Assembly (NCBI GenBank): GCA_021730945.1
Contig: JAKFYH010000015.1
Location: 1-45,516, forward strand
Length of the DNA stretch: 45,516 nucleotides
From: Acidobacteriota bacterium
GTDB lineage: Bacteria > Acidobacteriota > Vicinamibacteria > Vicinamibacterales > UBA2999
Reading direction: 5' to 3'
Made by a program: the position numbers and the translations under genes. A model generated the notes under the pieces. That model worked only from the letters and a program-made list of their open reading frames with translations, made no database searches and was not told where the DNA came from. Positions 32,941 through 40,724 of this stretch are shown one piece after another. Each line of letters starts with the position of its first letter. The first letter of the stretch is position 1.

Positions 32941-35030
32941 TAATTCTTGCCGTAGAGAAAGCGGTAGTCCTCGGCTGTACCGAGAATGCGCTTCACGTAG
33001 TTCTGGGTCTCGGGGAACGGGATGTCGTCGATGAACTCGTCTTGCGGCAGGCCGGGCCGCTCGCGCTGCCATTTCGCCACGCGGCTGTCGCCGGCGTTGT
33101 AGGCGGCCAGGGCGAAGTGCACGCCGCCAAAACGGCGGATCGAATCGGCGAAAAACTGCGTGCCGAGGCGCACGTTCAGCTCGGCTTCAGTCAGGCGCCT
33201 GGTCGAAAATGGCCGGACGCCCAGCTTGCGGGCCAGGCTGCGACCGGTGGCTGGCATCACCTGCATCAGGCCGTAGGCGTTGGCATGGGACACCACGACG
33301 GGATCGAAATTGGACTCCTGGGCGACGAGCGCCGCCACCAGGAACGGATCGAGGCCTCGCTGCGCCGAGTACTTCTGCAGCAAAGCCCAATAGTCGAGCG
33401 GGAAGATGACCTGCAGGATTTCGTTCGGCAGCGTCTCGCCGCCGGCGGCCAGATACTGGGGATAGGCGCGCTTCATGGCGTTGATGCCGGCGCGCACGTT
33501 GCCGAGCCGCCGGTGCGTGAGGGCAATCGTCGCCTGTAACTGCGGTGAATCGCCCCACACGCGCTGGGCGTACTGCAATTCGCTCATCGCTTCCCGGTTC
33601 AGACCGGTGGCCAGTAACAAGGCGATCCGCTGCGACGTTGGCACACTGGCGGGCACCGGCTGGCGCTGCAATAGCGGCACGATCGGCTCGCCGCGGCGGT
33701 TGGCCAGCAGCTTCACGGCCAGGCGGCCGTAGTACGAGTTGTGATAGTCGGTGGCGGCCAGTCTCAGGCGGGCCAGTCCGGTGTCAGGGTTGCCCGACTG
33801 TAACGAGGCGCGCCCGCTCCAATACAGCCACGATGGCCGATAATCGGAGCGCGGAAACTGGGCGGCGCCGCGATCGAAGAAGGCCACAGCCTCCGCGAAC
33901 TGCCCCTGCCGGTAGGCCCGCCACCCCGCCTTCCACGCCGCCCGCTCGGCGAAGCGCCCGGCCGGATACTTCTGCACCACTTCGCGGAACACCGCGTCGG
34001 CGTGGTCGTCTTCGTTGTCGACGATGTGGTACGACGCCAGTTGATTCAAGACTTCATCGGCAAACGGGCCGGTTGGATAGCGTGTGACGAAGGCCCGCGA
34101 CAACTTGATGTAGTCGTCTTTCAGCTTGAGCCCGCGGGCAGCCGCCACCTGATGAAACGCTGCCTCTTCGCCGGAAGGCCCCACAAGCAGGGGCGTCAGC
34201 CGGTCTCGTGCTTCGCGGTAGCGGCCCAGGCCAACATCGCAGGCCGCCAGTCGGACCTCGACTGTGGCTCGTTCGTCACCAGTCACAAACGGACGCACGG
34301 CTTCGTATGATGCGCGCGCGTGGGTCCAGCGCCGCACCTGATAAAGCGCGTTGGCGCGGGCCAGTTCCTTCGCCGCCAGCGAGGCATCGGCCTTGATGTC
34401 CTGCTTGGAGAGTTCAGACGCCGCCGTATCGGCCTCGGCACTGGTGGGATAGTCGTAGTAGACCCGCCGCAGCGCCTCGACCGAGCGCAAGGGCAAGCCG
34501 GCGCGGTCGGCCGCCAGGCCGAGCTTGAGCCACGCCACGTGCGGGCGGGCCAGCAGGTTCCTGGCGACGAGGGCTTCGTAGCTGGCGACGGCGCGCGTGA
34601 AGTCTTTCTGGGCCTCGCGGACTTCTGCCTGACGAAACCCCGCGTCTTCGGGAAGATGGCCATCAATGGTCTTGGCCGCCAACTCGCCAAACACCGCATC
34701 GGCCGCCTCGTAGCGGGCGAGGTTCATCAGGGCCAACCCGGAGTAGTAGCGGGCGTAGTCGGCGAGCGGTGTCGTTGCCAGCGCACTGGCGCTCACCAGC
34801 GGCAGAGCCGCGGCCGCGTTGTTGCTGTCTTCGAGCAAGCGGACGCCCTTGACAAAATTGGTGAGCGCCGGCGCCATCGCCGAGCTTGCCGTGGTCGCGA
34901 ACCACATCGACGACAGGTCGGGAGGGACCGGCGGATGCGCGGTGGGCGCCAGGCGCTGCTGCGCGACCAGGCTAACGCCCGAGGCCACGACCACCGCCAG
35001 GATTAACGGCCGCGGTGTCGTTGGCATCAT
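32940..35030 (-). CDS. Soluble lytic murein transglycosylase, Slt-type
   Basis: This 696-residue exported enzyme cleaves peptidoglycan to 1,6-anhydro products. A signal peptide (residues 1-25, PRPLILAVVVASGVSLVA) is followed by about 500 residues of helical repeats like the Slt70 superhelix, with TPR-like repeat text. The C-terminal lysozyme-like domain holds LVAQESNFDP with the catalytic Glu near 572, then ANAYGLMQVMPATGRSLA and FALAAYNAGDSRV. Two adjacent ATGs lie at 35030 and 35027; the first follows the GAF-like gene stop by four bases. A palindromic repeat abuts its stop. Confidence 0.93.
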   Translation of the reverse strand: MMPTTPRPLILAVVVASGVSLVAQQRLAPTAHPPVPPDLSSMWFATTASSAMAPALTNFVKGVRLLEDSNNAAAALPLVSASALATTPLADYARYYSGLALMNLARYEAADAVFGELAAKTIDGHLPEDAGFRQAEVREAQKDFTRAVASYEALVARNLLARPHVAWLKLGLAADRAGLPLRSVEALRRVYYDYPTSAEADTAASELSKQDIKADASLAAKELARANALYQVRRWTHARASYEAVRPFVTGDERATVEVRLAACDVGLGRYREARDRLTPLLVGPSGEEAAFHQVAAARGLKLKDDYIKLSRAFVTRYPTGPFADEVLNQLASYHIVDNEDDHADAVFREVVQKYPAGRFAERAAWKAGWRAYRQGQFAEAVAFFDRGAAQFPRSDYRPSWLYWSGRASLQSGNPDTGLARLRLAATDYHNSYYGRLAVKLLANRRGEPIVPLLQRQPVPASVPTSQRIALLLATGLNREAMSELQYAQRVWGDSPQLQATIALTHRRLGNVRAGINAMKRAYPQYLAAGGETLPNEILQVIFPLDYWALLQKYSAQRGLDPFLVAALVAQESNFDPVVVSHANAYGLMQVMPATGRSLARKLGVRPFSTRRLTEAELNVRLGTQFFADSIRRFGGVHFALAAYNAGDSRVAKWQRERPGLPQDEFIDDIPFPETQNYVKRILGTAEDYRFLYGKN

Positions 35031-35034
35031 CGGC

Positions 35035-36303
35035 TTACGCCAGGTCTCCGAGCAAGGCCGCATCGCCGCCGGCCAGCGTGCGAACCAGTTCCTGCTGGAA
35101 GAAATCGGTCTGGCGGCGCACGCCCGCAGGCACTTGTGCGTCGTAGGATTGCCGCGCCTTGGCGATCTCGGGCGCGAGCCGCGTCAGCAAATCGCCGTCC
35201 TTGCGTCCCTGGTGCACGGCGGGCTCATGGAAGAGGCGGATCTCCGACACCAACAGGCGGGCCGTGCGCCTGGCGGCTTCGGCCACGGCGTCGGTGATCT
35301 GGCTCATCGCACCTGGTGGGGTGACACCCGAAGTGGGACTCGCCCCAGGCTCAGAAACCTCAGGCGCCGGCCGCGCCTGGATGCGAGGCGGCGCAGCCGC
35401 CGCTCGTTGCGTCGTCAGCGCCTCGAGGCACCGGCCGGCATGACGCGCGAGGACCTCGATCACCTCGGGCCAACCACTGGGCACCTGACGCTGGTGCCCT
35501 TCGATCGACACGCCGTCGGCATAGACCACGGCGACCACCCGGCCACCCACGGTGACCGGGACGGCCAGGCCCATGCGATCGGCCGGCAGCGGTTCGAAGC
35601 CCGGACCAGCCGCCGCGCTCTGCGAATCCCGCGTCGTCACCACGCGGGCCGCGCCGACCGCCATGCCGATCACGCCCGACTCGCCCAGTGGGAGATCGAT
35701 CGACTTGGGCTGTGCGTCACGCGGGCCAAAGCCCGACATCTTCCAGCCCTGGATGCGATCGGCGCGCAACACGACGACGGCGGCGCGCGCGGCCTCGCGA
35801 GCCGAGGCCAGTGCCAGCGCGTCCAGCACTTCGCTGAGCGAGGTGGCGCCGTCCAGTCCGCGAATGCTTTCGAGCAGACGCGTGACGCCGGCCATTTCGA
35901 CATCGCGTTCGCGCTGCCGTGCCGTCGACACGGCCGCGTTCAGCGCCTCCGAGGCGCGGGCTTCGGCATCGGCCAGGACCAGTTTCATGCGGGTCTCGTT
36001 GGTGGCCAGGGCGTCGGCCATCTTCTGCTCGACCTCAGCTTCGACCTGCTTGCGGATCTCGCGGGCGGCGATCTCGCGATCCTCGGCGCGGGCCGCGGCG
36101 ATCGCCTCATCCATGGTGGCGCGGACGCGGGCCTCGGCTTCGGCGACGCGCGCCTGGGCTGCCGGCTCCGCTTCGGCGCGTGCCGCGTCACGAGCGGCGG
36201 CCGCGGCGGCGTCGCGTTCTTCGGCGGCCTGATCGACCACTTGCTGGACGAGCGTGCTGATCGCCTGATCGACGGAGGACCGAATCCGATCTTCGAACGA
36301 CAT
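35035..36303 (-). CDS. Coiled-coil protein with a GAF-like sensor domain
   Basis: This 422-residue protein has a charged Ala/Glu-rich coiled coil from residue 10 to about 130, then a GAF-like domain (about 130-290: SIRGLDGATSLSEVLDALA through VPVTVGGRVVAVVYADG). A Pro/Ala-rich linker and a C-terminal helical part of about 110 residues follow. It has no signal peptide or membrane segment, so it is likely cytoplasmic. GAF domains bind small molecules or sense redox state; no output domain is visible. It is 4 bases upstream of slt on the same strand and so probably in one operon. Function is unknown. Confidence 0.8.
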   Translation of the reverse strand: MSFEDRIRSSVDQAISTLVQQVVDQAAEERDAAAAAARDAARAEAEPAAQARVAEAEARVRATMDEAIAAARAEDREIAAREIRKQVEAEVEQKMADALATNETRMKLVLADAEARASEALNAAVSTARQRERDVEMAGVTRLLESIRGLDGATSLSEVLDALALASAREAARAAVVVLRADRIQGWKMSGFGPRDAQPKSIDLPLGESGVIGMAVGAARVVTTRDSQSAAAGPGFEPLPADRMGLAVPVTVGGRVVAVVYADGVSIEGHQRQVPSGWPEVIEVLARHAGRCLEALTTQRAAAAPPRIQARPAPEVSEPGASPTSGVTPPGAMSQITDAVAEAARRTARLLVSEIRLFHEPAVHQGRKDGDLLTRLAPEIAKARQSYDAQVPAGVRRQTDFFQQELVRTLAGGDAALLGDLA

Positions 36304-36460
36304 CTATTTTCCCGACCCGGGGTGGGCGCTTGGGGACGCAGGCAGCGGCTGGGATTCGCGCGAAACGTCCGTGTCTGGGCATTATGCGGAGCCGCGAGGG
36401 GCGAAGTCAAGGTGAACCAACCCGTGGAAAGCATTGAGCCGACTGAGGAAACAGGCGATC

Positions 36461-37147
36461 ATGCTCTGCTTGAAACCCTGGGAGCTGCTGGCCGAGGCGC
36501 GCACGCCGGATGGGACGCTGCTCGCGCTCACGCGGCGTGACACCGAGCTCGTGATCATGGCGGGCGGCAAGATCCTGATGTCGAGCCGCATGCACGGCTC
36601 GGAAGAAGCCATGGCCGAGATGGCGCTCAAGCGCCTGCCCTCGCTCTCGGGCGTGTGTGTGCTGATCGGCGGTCTTGGCCTTGGCTACACCTTGCGCGCG
36701 ACGCTCGACTTGTTGCCAGACGATGCCACGGTGGTCGTCTCGGAGTTGATCCCCGCGATCGTCGAGTGGCATCGCGGTCCGCTGGCGGCGCTGGCGGAGA
36801 AGCCAACTGCCGACCCGCGCGTCACCATCGAGATCAAGGATGTCGTCGTCACCTTGCGCTCAAGTCCCGGCCGCTTCGATGCGATCCTGCTCGACATCGA
36901 CAACGGCCCCGAGGCGTTCACCGAGTCGAGCAATGCCAGTCTCTACAACGACCGTGGCATTGCGAGCATACGCACCGCGCTCAAGCCGGGCGGTGTGTTG
37001 GCGGTGTGGTCGGCATGGGAGGATCGGCGGTTCGAGCAGCGGCTGAAGTATGCCGGGTTCAAGGTGGAGGTTGAGCGGGTCCGCGCGCGGCTGAAGAAGG
37101 GCGGGCCGCGCCACACTATTTTTCTGGGGCGGGCGCCGTCGCTGTAA
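36461..37147 (+). CDS. Spermidine-synthase-like SAM-binding protein
   Basis: This 228-residue protein has a Rossmann fold like SpeE: VLIGGLGLGYTLRATLD matches the GGGDG-type nucleotide loop, and FDAILLDIDNGPEAF matches the D-DxxD region that holds the aminopropyl donor. The N-terminal domain is short, and the catalytic signatures of true spermidine synthases are not all present, so the substrate is uncertain. ATG 36461 was chosen; a TTG at 36434 would add nine residues. It is divergent from the GAF-like gene and convergent with vapC. Confidence 0.8.
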   Translation: MLCLKPWELLAEARTPDGTLLALTRRDTELVIMAGGKILMSSRMHGSEEAMAEMALKRLPSLSGVCVLIGGLGLGYTLRATLDLLPDDATVVVSELIPAIVEWHRGPLAALAEKPTADPRVTIEIKDVVVTLRSSPGRFDAILLDIDNGPEAFTESSNASLYNDRGIASIRTALKPGGVLAVWSAWEDRRFEQRLKYAGFKVEVERVRARLKKGGPRHTIFLGRAPSL

Positions 37148-37155
37148 CCGATCGA

Positions 37156-37551
37156 CTACGGGTGCACCACCTTCAACCGCAGCAGTTCCTCGAACACATC
37201 AAAGTCGCGATCGCGATGCAGTAGGGTGTGGTGCTCTTCGATGCAGAAGGTGGCGATCAGGACGTCGATCGTCTTGCGCACTGTCTTGCCGCGGCGGCGC
37301 AGCGCGCGATAGTTGGCGGCCGCTTTGACGGCCAATGGCACGCTTGACGCCTCGAAGATGTGGAACTGTCGAAGTTCGGCGGCGACCAGTACCGCTGTCT
37401 TCTCGCCGGTCAAGCCCTGCAGAATCTCGGAAAGAATGATCGTGGTGAGGCCCATGCGATCCTGGTCGAGATGCAACTCGAGCCAGTTGGTCTCTGGATT
37501 GTCGTGGCCGTTGAAGTAGTCGATCCAGACCGAGGTGTCGACGATCACCAT
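37156..37551 (-). CDS. vapC: VapC-type PIN-domain ribonuclease toxin
   Basis: This 131-residue toxin cleaves RNA with a metal-dependent PIN domain. The acidic residues are seen in IVDTSVWIDYF (Asp4), ILSEILQGL (Glu near 42), TIDVLIATFC (Asp near 96) and LHRDRDFDVF (Asp near 116). The antitoxin gene lies 6 bases upstream on the same strand. It is next to the tmRNA/integrase island but on the core side. Confidence 0.93.
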   Translation of the reverse strand: MVIVDTSVWIDYFNGHDNPETNWLELHLDQDRMGLTTIILSEILQGLTGEKTAVLVAAELRQFHIFEASSVPLAVKAAANYRALRRRGKTVRKTIDVLIATFCIEEHHTLLHRDRDFDVFEELLRLKVVHP

Positions 37552-37557
37552 CGCGGT

Positions 37558-37761
37558 CTACCTGGCGCTGCGCTCGGCCCGGGATGCGTCGAGGTCGCCG
37601 TTCCAGGCGACCTTGCCCCGCAAACGGCGGATGCGGCCCTGGCCGCGGGTTTGGATCAGTAAGCGCAAGGCCTCTTCGACCACGCCGCGCTTGGTGGTGG
37701 CCTCGCTGCTTTGCATCGCCTGCCGCATCAAGTCGTCATCGATGTCGATGTTGGTTCGCAT
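37558..37761 (-). CDS. vapB: VapB-type antitoxin
   Basis: This 67-residue antitoxin starts MRTNIDIDDDLMRQAMQ, the opening of the VapB family with ribbon-helix-helix fold (DUF2191 type), and has TTKRGVVEEALRLLIQ as the second helix. Its tail should wrap the VapC active site. ATG 37761 was chosen over upstream codons because it begins the conserved domain. Such antitoxins usually repress their own promoter, but no operator was identified. Confidence 0.92.
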   Translation of the reverse strand: MRTNIDIDDDLMRQAMQSSEATTKRGVVEEALRLLIQTRGQGRIRRLRGKVAWNGDLDASRAERSAR

Positions 37762-37885
37762 GGCTATGTGTATGATTTCATATTTCATGTGTAAGGTCAA
37801 AACCCGACGCCGGCTTTCTCGTCCTTTCGCTTTGCCGGCGAAAGGCGTAGACTGGATCTTGTAGTTAGCGGTTCTTCTCTCTCCT

Positions 37886-38237
37886 GGGGGCGATCTGGCT
37901 TCGACGGGGGTGCGGGATCGCGGAACGCGTGCCGAGGCCCATGCACCTCGTAAATCCCGTGGAAAAACAACGTAACTGCGAACGCAGACTACGCTCTCGC
38001 TGCTTAATACCAGCGAGCGATCAACTTGAGAGCGCCTACGGCTCGGGATTGATCGTCATTTAAGTAGGCTGGCCGCCACGTTCCGTCCTGAGGCGTGGTG
38101 GCGAGACACATCGGGAATGGCGGCCGGGGCACTTGGCTCCGTTTCTAACCGGCTGCGACACGAGAATGGAGACACGCACGTAGTGATCTGCGACGACGTG
38201 TTCTCGGACGCGGGTTCAACTCCCGCCGCCTCCACCA
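37886..38237 (+). ncRNA. ssrA: tmRNA
   Basis: tmRNA with SmpB rescues stalled ribosomes. The acceptor 5' end GGGGGCG pairs with CGCCTCC before ACCA, followed by the diagnostic CTGGCTTCGACGGGG, and the T arm GGGTTCAACTCCC is near the 3' end. The tag frame begins GCG at 37978 and ends TAA at 38005, giving the tag ANADYALAA, with the expected YALAA end. Pseudoknot segments such as GAGACACATCGGGAATGG lie after the tag. An integrase gene begins 88 bases downstream, so the 3' end is the likely attachment site. Confidence 0.97.
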
Positions 38238-38324
38238 TATTTAAGTTGTTGATATTAAAAGACTTACAATATCAACAACTTCTCGTGTCCCTGATTTGTA
38301 CCAAACTGGCGGTAGACTACCGCC

Positions 38325-39431
38325 ATGCCCCTTGCCATCTACCGGCGGCATTCCACGAGCTGCAAGTTCTACGGGCGCGTGCGCCGCGACTCCCGCAGCC
38401 AGAAGTGCGACTGCACCATCTGGGTGCAGGGCTCGCTCGGCAGTGAGTACATCAGGCGCACCCTCGACCTGACGTCCTGGCAGGCCGCGCAGGATCTCGT
38501 CCGCGGCTGGGAGGCCTCCGGCGAGGTCGGCGTCACCCAGGCCGAGATTCCCGAAATCCCCGACGCCGTCGAGCGGTTCTTCGACGACATCAAGGCGCGC
38601 GGGCTCTCGCTGGCGACCATCGGCAAACAGAACGTCCTGCTGCGCAAGCAGTTCGTGCCGTGGTGCCGATCGCGCGGCTTCCGCTACCTGAAGCAGATCG
38701 GGGTCGACGAGATCACCCAGTTCCGCACGACGTGGGCCGACGGGCCGCTCTCGAAGTCGAAGAAACAGGAACGCCTGAAGGGGTTCTTCCATTTCTGCGT
38801 CGTGCGCGAGTGGACGCGCACGAACCCCGTCCACGGGATGAAGCCGGTCAAGGTCCCGCCCTCGCAGACGCTGCCCTTCGACGAGGACCAGGTCGCGACG
38901 CTCCTCGAGACGTGCGACCGCTACCCGATCAAAGGCATCTACACGACCGAGAACCGGACGCGCATGAAGGCGCTCACGCTGTTGCTGCGCTACTCCGGTC
39001 TGCGCATTCGCGATGCTGTGACCTGCGAGCGCGCGCGCCTCGTGGACGGCAAGCTGTTTCTGTATCAGGCGAAGACCGGGACGCCGGTCTACTGCCCGTT
39101 GCCGCCCAGCGTCGTCGAGGCCCTGCAGGTGGTCAAGAGTCCCAACAAGAAGTACTTCTTCTGGACCGGCAACGGCGACCCGAAGTCTGCCGTCGCGGAT
39201 GCTCAGCGGTCGTTCCGCAAGCTCTTCAAGCTCGCCGACGTCGTCGGTCATCCCCACATGTTCCGCGACACGTTCGCAGTGGAATTGCTGAAGCGCGGCG
39301 TGCCCATTGAGACGGTGTCGATGCTGCTTGGCCACGCGTCGATCAAGGTAACGGAGAAACACTACAAGCCCTGGGTTAAGACACTGCAGGACAAGCTCGA
39401 AGCCGACGCGATGAAGGGCTGGCCGTCCTAG
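38325..39431 (+). CDS. Tyrosine recombinase (integrase) of an ssrA-inserted island
   Basis: This 368-residue site-specific recombinase has the catalytic residues of the family in order: Arg227 in RYSGLRIRD, Lys250, His311 and Arg314 in HPHMFRDTFA, His337 in LLGHASIKVTEKHY, and the nucleophile Tyr347. The core-binding domain lies at about residues 75-165. The N-terminal 50 residues have Cys13, Cys28 and Cys30 in an arm-type domain. It begins 88 bases after tmRNA, so it probably integrates into the ssrA 3' end. A perfect 16-base palindrome starts at its stop codon. Confidence 0.95.
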   Translation: MPLAIYRRHSTSCKFYGRVRRDSRSQKCDCTIWVQGSLGSEYIRRTLDLTSWQAAQDLVRGWEASGEVGVTQAEIPEIPDAVERFFDDIKARGLSLATIGKQNVLLRKQFVPWCRSRGFRYLKQIGVDEITQFRTTWADGPLSKSKKQERLKGFFHFCVVREWTRTNPVHGMKPVKVPPSQTLPFDEDQVATLLETCDRYPIKGIYTTENRTRMKALTLLLRYSGLRIRDAVTCERARLVDGKLFLYQAKTGTPVYCPLPPSVVEALQVVKSPNKKYFFWTGNGDPKSAVADAQRSFRKLFKLADVVGHPHMFRDTFAVELLKRGVPIETVSMLLGHASIKVTEKHYKPWVKTLQDKLEADAMKGWPS

Positions 39432-39446
39432 ACTTCCCGGGAAGTC
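39431..39446. repeat. Perfect 16-base palindrome at the integrase stop
   Basis: GACTTCCCGGGAAGTC begins at the last base of the integrase TAG. No T run follows, so it may be an operator, a Xis/Int site or a stable hairpin. Confidence 0.6.
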
Positions 39447-39750
39447 GAGCAAAGGCGCCGGCATCTACCTCCTGCTACCGCCGGAGGTGAGTGGGGGCGA
39501 GTTCGGCAGCGGTGGCAGCGGTCGGCACACGGCTCCGAGTCCCGATTCTCAGACTGGCGCGGCGCGCTTGTCGGGCCGGGATCACTCAGAGACCCTCCCG
39601 CGGCGCTCAGATGCCTCCCTGACGGCTCGCCGCCGGAGTCCCACAGGCAGGCAAATCTCCCTGATATCGCCGCAAGAGACTGATAGCATGCTGGTTGCAC
39701 GCGTCTGGTGCCGGTTTCTGGGGTTCTGAAGTCCTCCGCAGAGCGTTCGC
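39447..39750. other. 304-base gap without a supported gene
   Basis: Only short frames with no homology-like text occur here. The gap presumably holds the promoter of the following cargo operon. A TGA in frame at 39727 shows that the first possible start of the next gene is ATG 39751. No clear promoter pair was identified. Confidence 0.5.
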
Positions 39751-40692
39751 ATGTCCACCGCTGAGTTGTGGGAAAATCAGCCGGCAGTGTCGCGTGCGAC
39801 ACCTGCATCGCTCGACGAAGGCAGCAGGTGTTCCTTGTCCAACTACGTTGTTTCGAGCGAGGCAATTCGAGAGGACGGGCTTGAGCAGATCGGCCGCAAG
39901 GCCCTCGGGCTGTGGCGTGTCTCCCAGGGTGGCTTCAACGTGCCAGAGTTTTTTGTCGTTGGGACCCCAGCGTGGGACTCGGTCTGCCTTCCGATCGTCG
40001 CTCGGCACAGTGCAGACCTCGATCAAGCGCCGCGCCTTGGCGACGCACGGCTGAACGAGTTGGCCGAAACCCTGGCCAGCGCCATCACGCGGATTGAAAT
40101 GCCTCCAGGACTTGTTCGGGAGTGCCGGGACGCGATGCGGTCGCGAGGATTGACGCGCGTGGCTGTACGAAGTTCTGCGGTTGCCGAAGATGAGGCAACT
40201 AGGAGCTTCGCAGGAATCTACGACTCCTTCCTGAATGTGGCCGCGGAGTCCGTCAGCGCAACAATCGCTCGTTGTTGGGCGTCCGCTTTTTCACGACGCT
40301 CATTGAAGTATCGCGACACCCTCGGAGATATCTCGCAATTCAGGATGGCGGTGATCGTCCAACGAATGGTGGACTGCGACGTCGCCGCAGTTGTATTCAC
40401 TGTCGACCCTGTCAAGCGACGCCACGTTCTCGTTGAATCGATAGCCTCGCAAACTCCGGAAGCAATCGTGCACGGGACGCGGACTCCCACTAGGTTCCTC
40501 TTCAGTCGACAGCTCGATCTCATCGAACGATCACCTGATGGCGATGAGACTCCGGTTTCCGTCGGAAGGACTCTGGCTGCACTTGGTCTCAAGATCGAGC
40601 AGGCGCTCGGCTCACCGCAGGATATCGAATGCGGCCTCGCGAATGGCGCTGAGGTGGTTTTCCAGTCTCGTCCTATCAGTACTCTGACGTAG
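39751..40692 (+). CDS. PPDK_N / PEP-synthase-type ATP-binding protein (ATP-grasp half)
   Basis: This 313-residue protein is a complete nucleotide-binding half of a pyruvate phosphate dikinase, PEP synthase or rifampin phosphotransferase. Residues visible are Lys50 (GRKALGLWRV), RSSAVAED (140-147), SFAGIYDSFLNV (152-163), RCWASAFSRRSLKYRD, MAVIVQRMV, VFTVDP, SPQDIE (288-293) and FQSRPIS (304-310). The fold would use ATP to phosphorylate the His of a partner swivel domain, and that domain is in the next gene, 32 bases downstream. The first 30 residues are variable. Function is inferred from the split-enzyme context; it could instead be a stand-alone relic, but all ATP motifs are intact. GC is lower than in the core genome. 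Confidence 0.9.
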   Translation: MSTAELWENQPAVSRATPASLDEGSRCSLSNYVVSSEAIREDGLEQIGRKALGLWRVSQGGFNVPEFFVVGTPAWDSVCLPIVARHSADLDQAPRLGDARLNELAETLASAITRIEMPPGLVRECRDAMRSRGLTRVAVRSSAVAEDEATRSFAGIYDSFLNVAAESVSATIARCWASAFSRRSLKYRDTLGDISQFRMAVIVQRMVDCDVAAVVFTVDPVKRRHVLVESIASQTPEAIVHGTRTPTRFLFSRQLDLIERSPDGDETPVSVGRTLAALGLKIEQALGSPQDIECGLANGAEVVFQSRPISTLT

Positions 40693-40724
40693 GGAATACA
40701 GCCTTGAGTATCGCTTCATAAATC

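Noticed and set aside
34819-36540. 573-codon plus-strand frame opposite slt and the GAF-like gene
   Set aside because: It is an open frame caused by high GC opposite real genes. Its text is rich in His, Arg and Gly without any domain, while both minus-strand genes have clear families.
38056-38238. Minus-strand frame beginning MVEAAGVEPASEN
   Set aside because: This text is the well-known false translation of the 3' part of tmRNA or tRNA genes; it lies entirely inside ssrA.
39428-39865. 145-codon minus-strand frame and 80-codon plus-strand frame in the integrase-cargo gap
   Set aside because: They have no recognisable sequence, no ribosome site and overlap the ATP-binding gene start; treated as noise.
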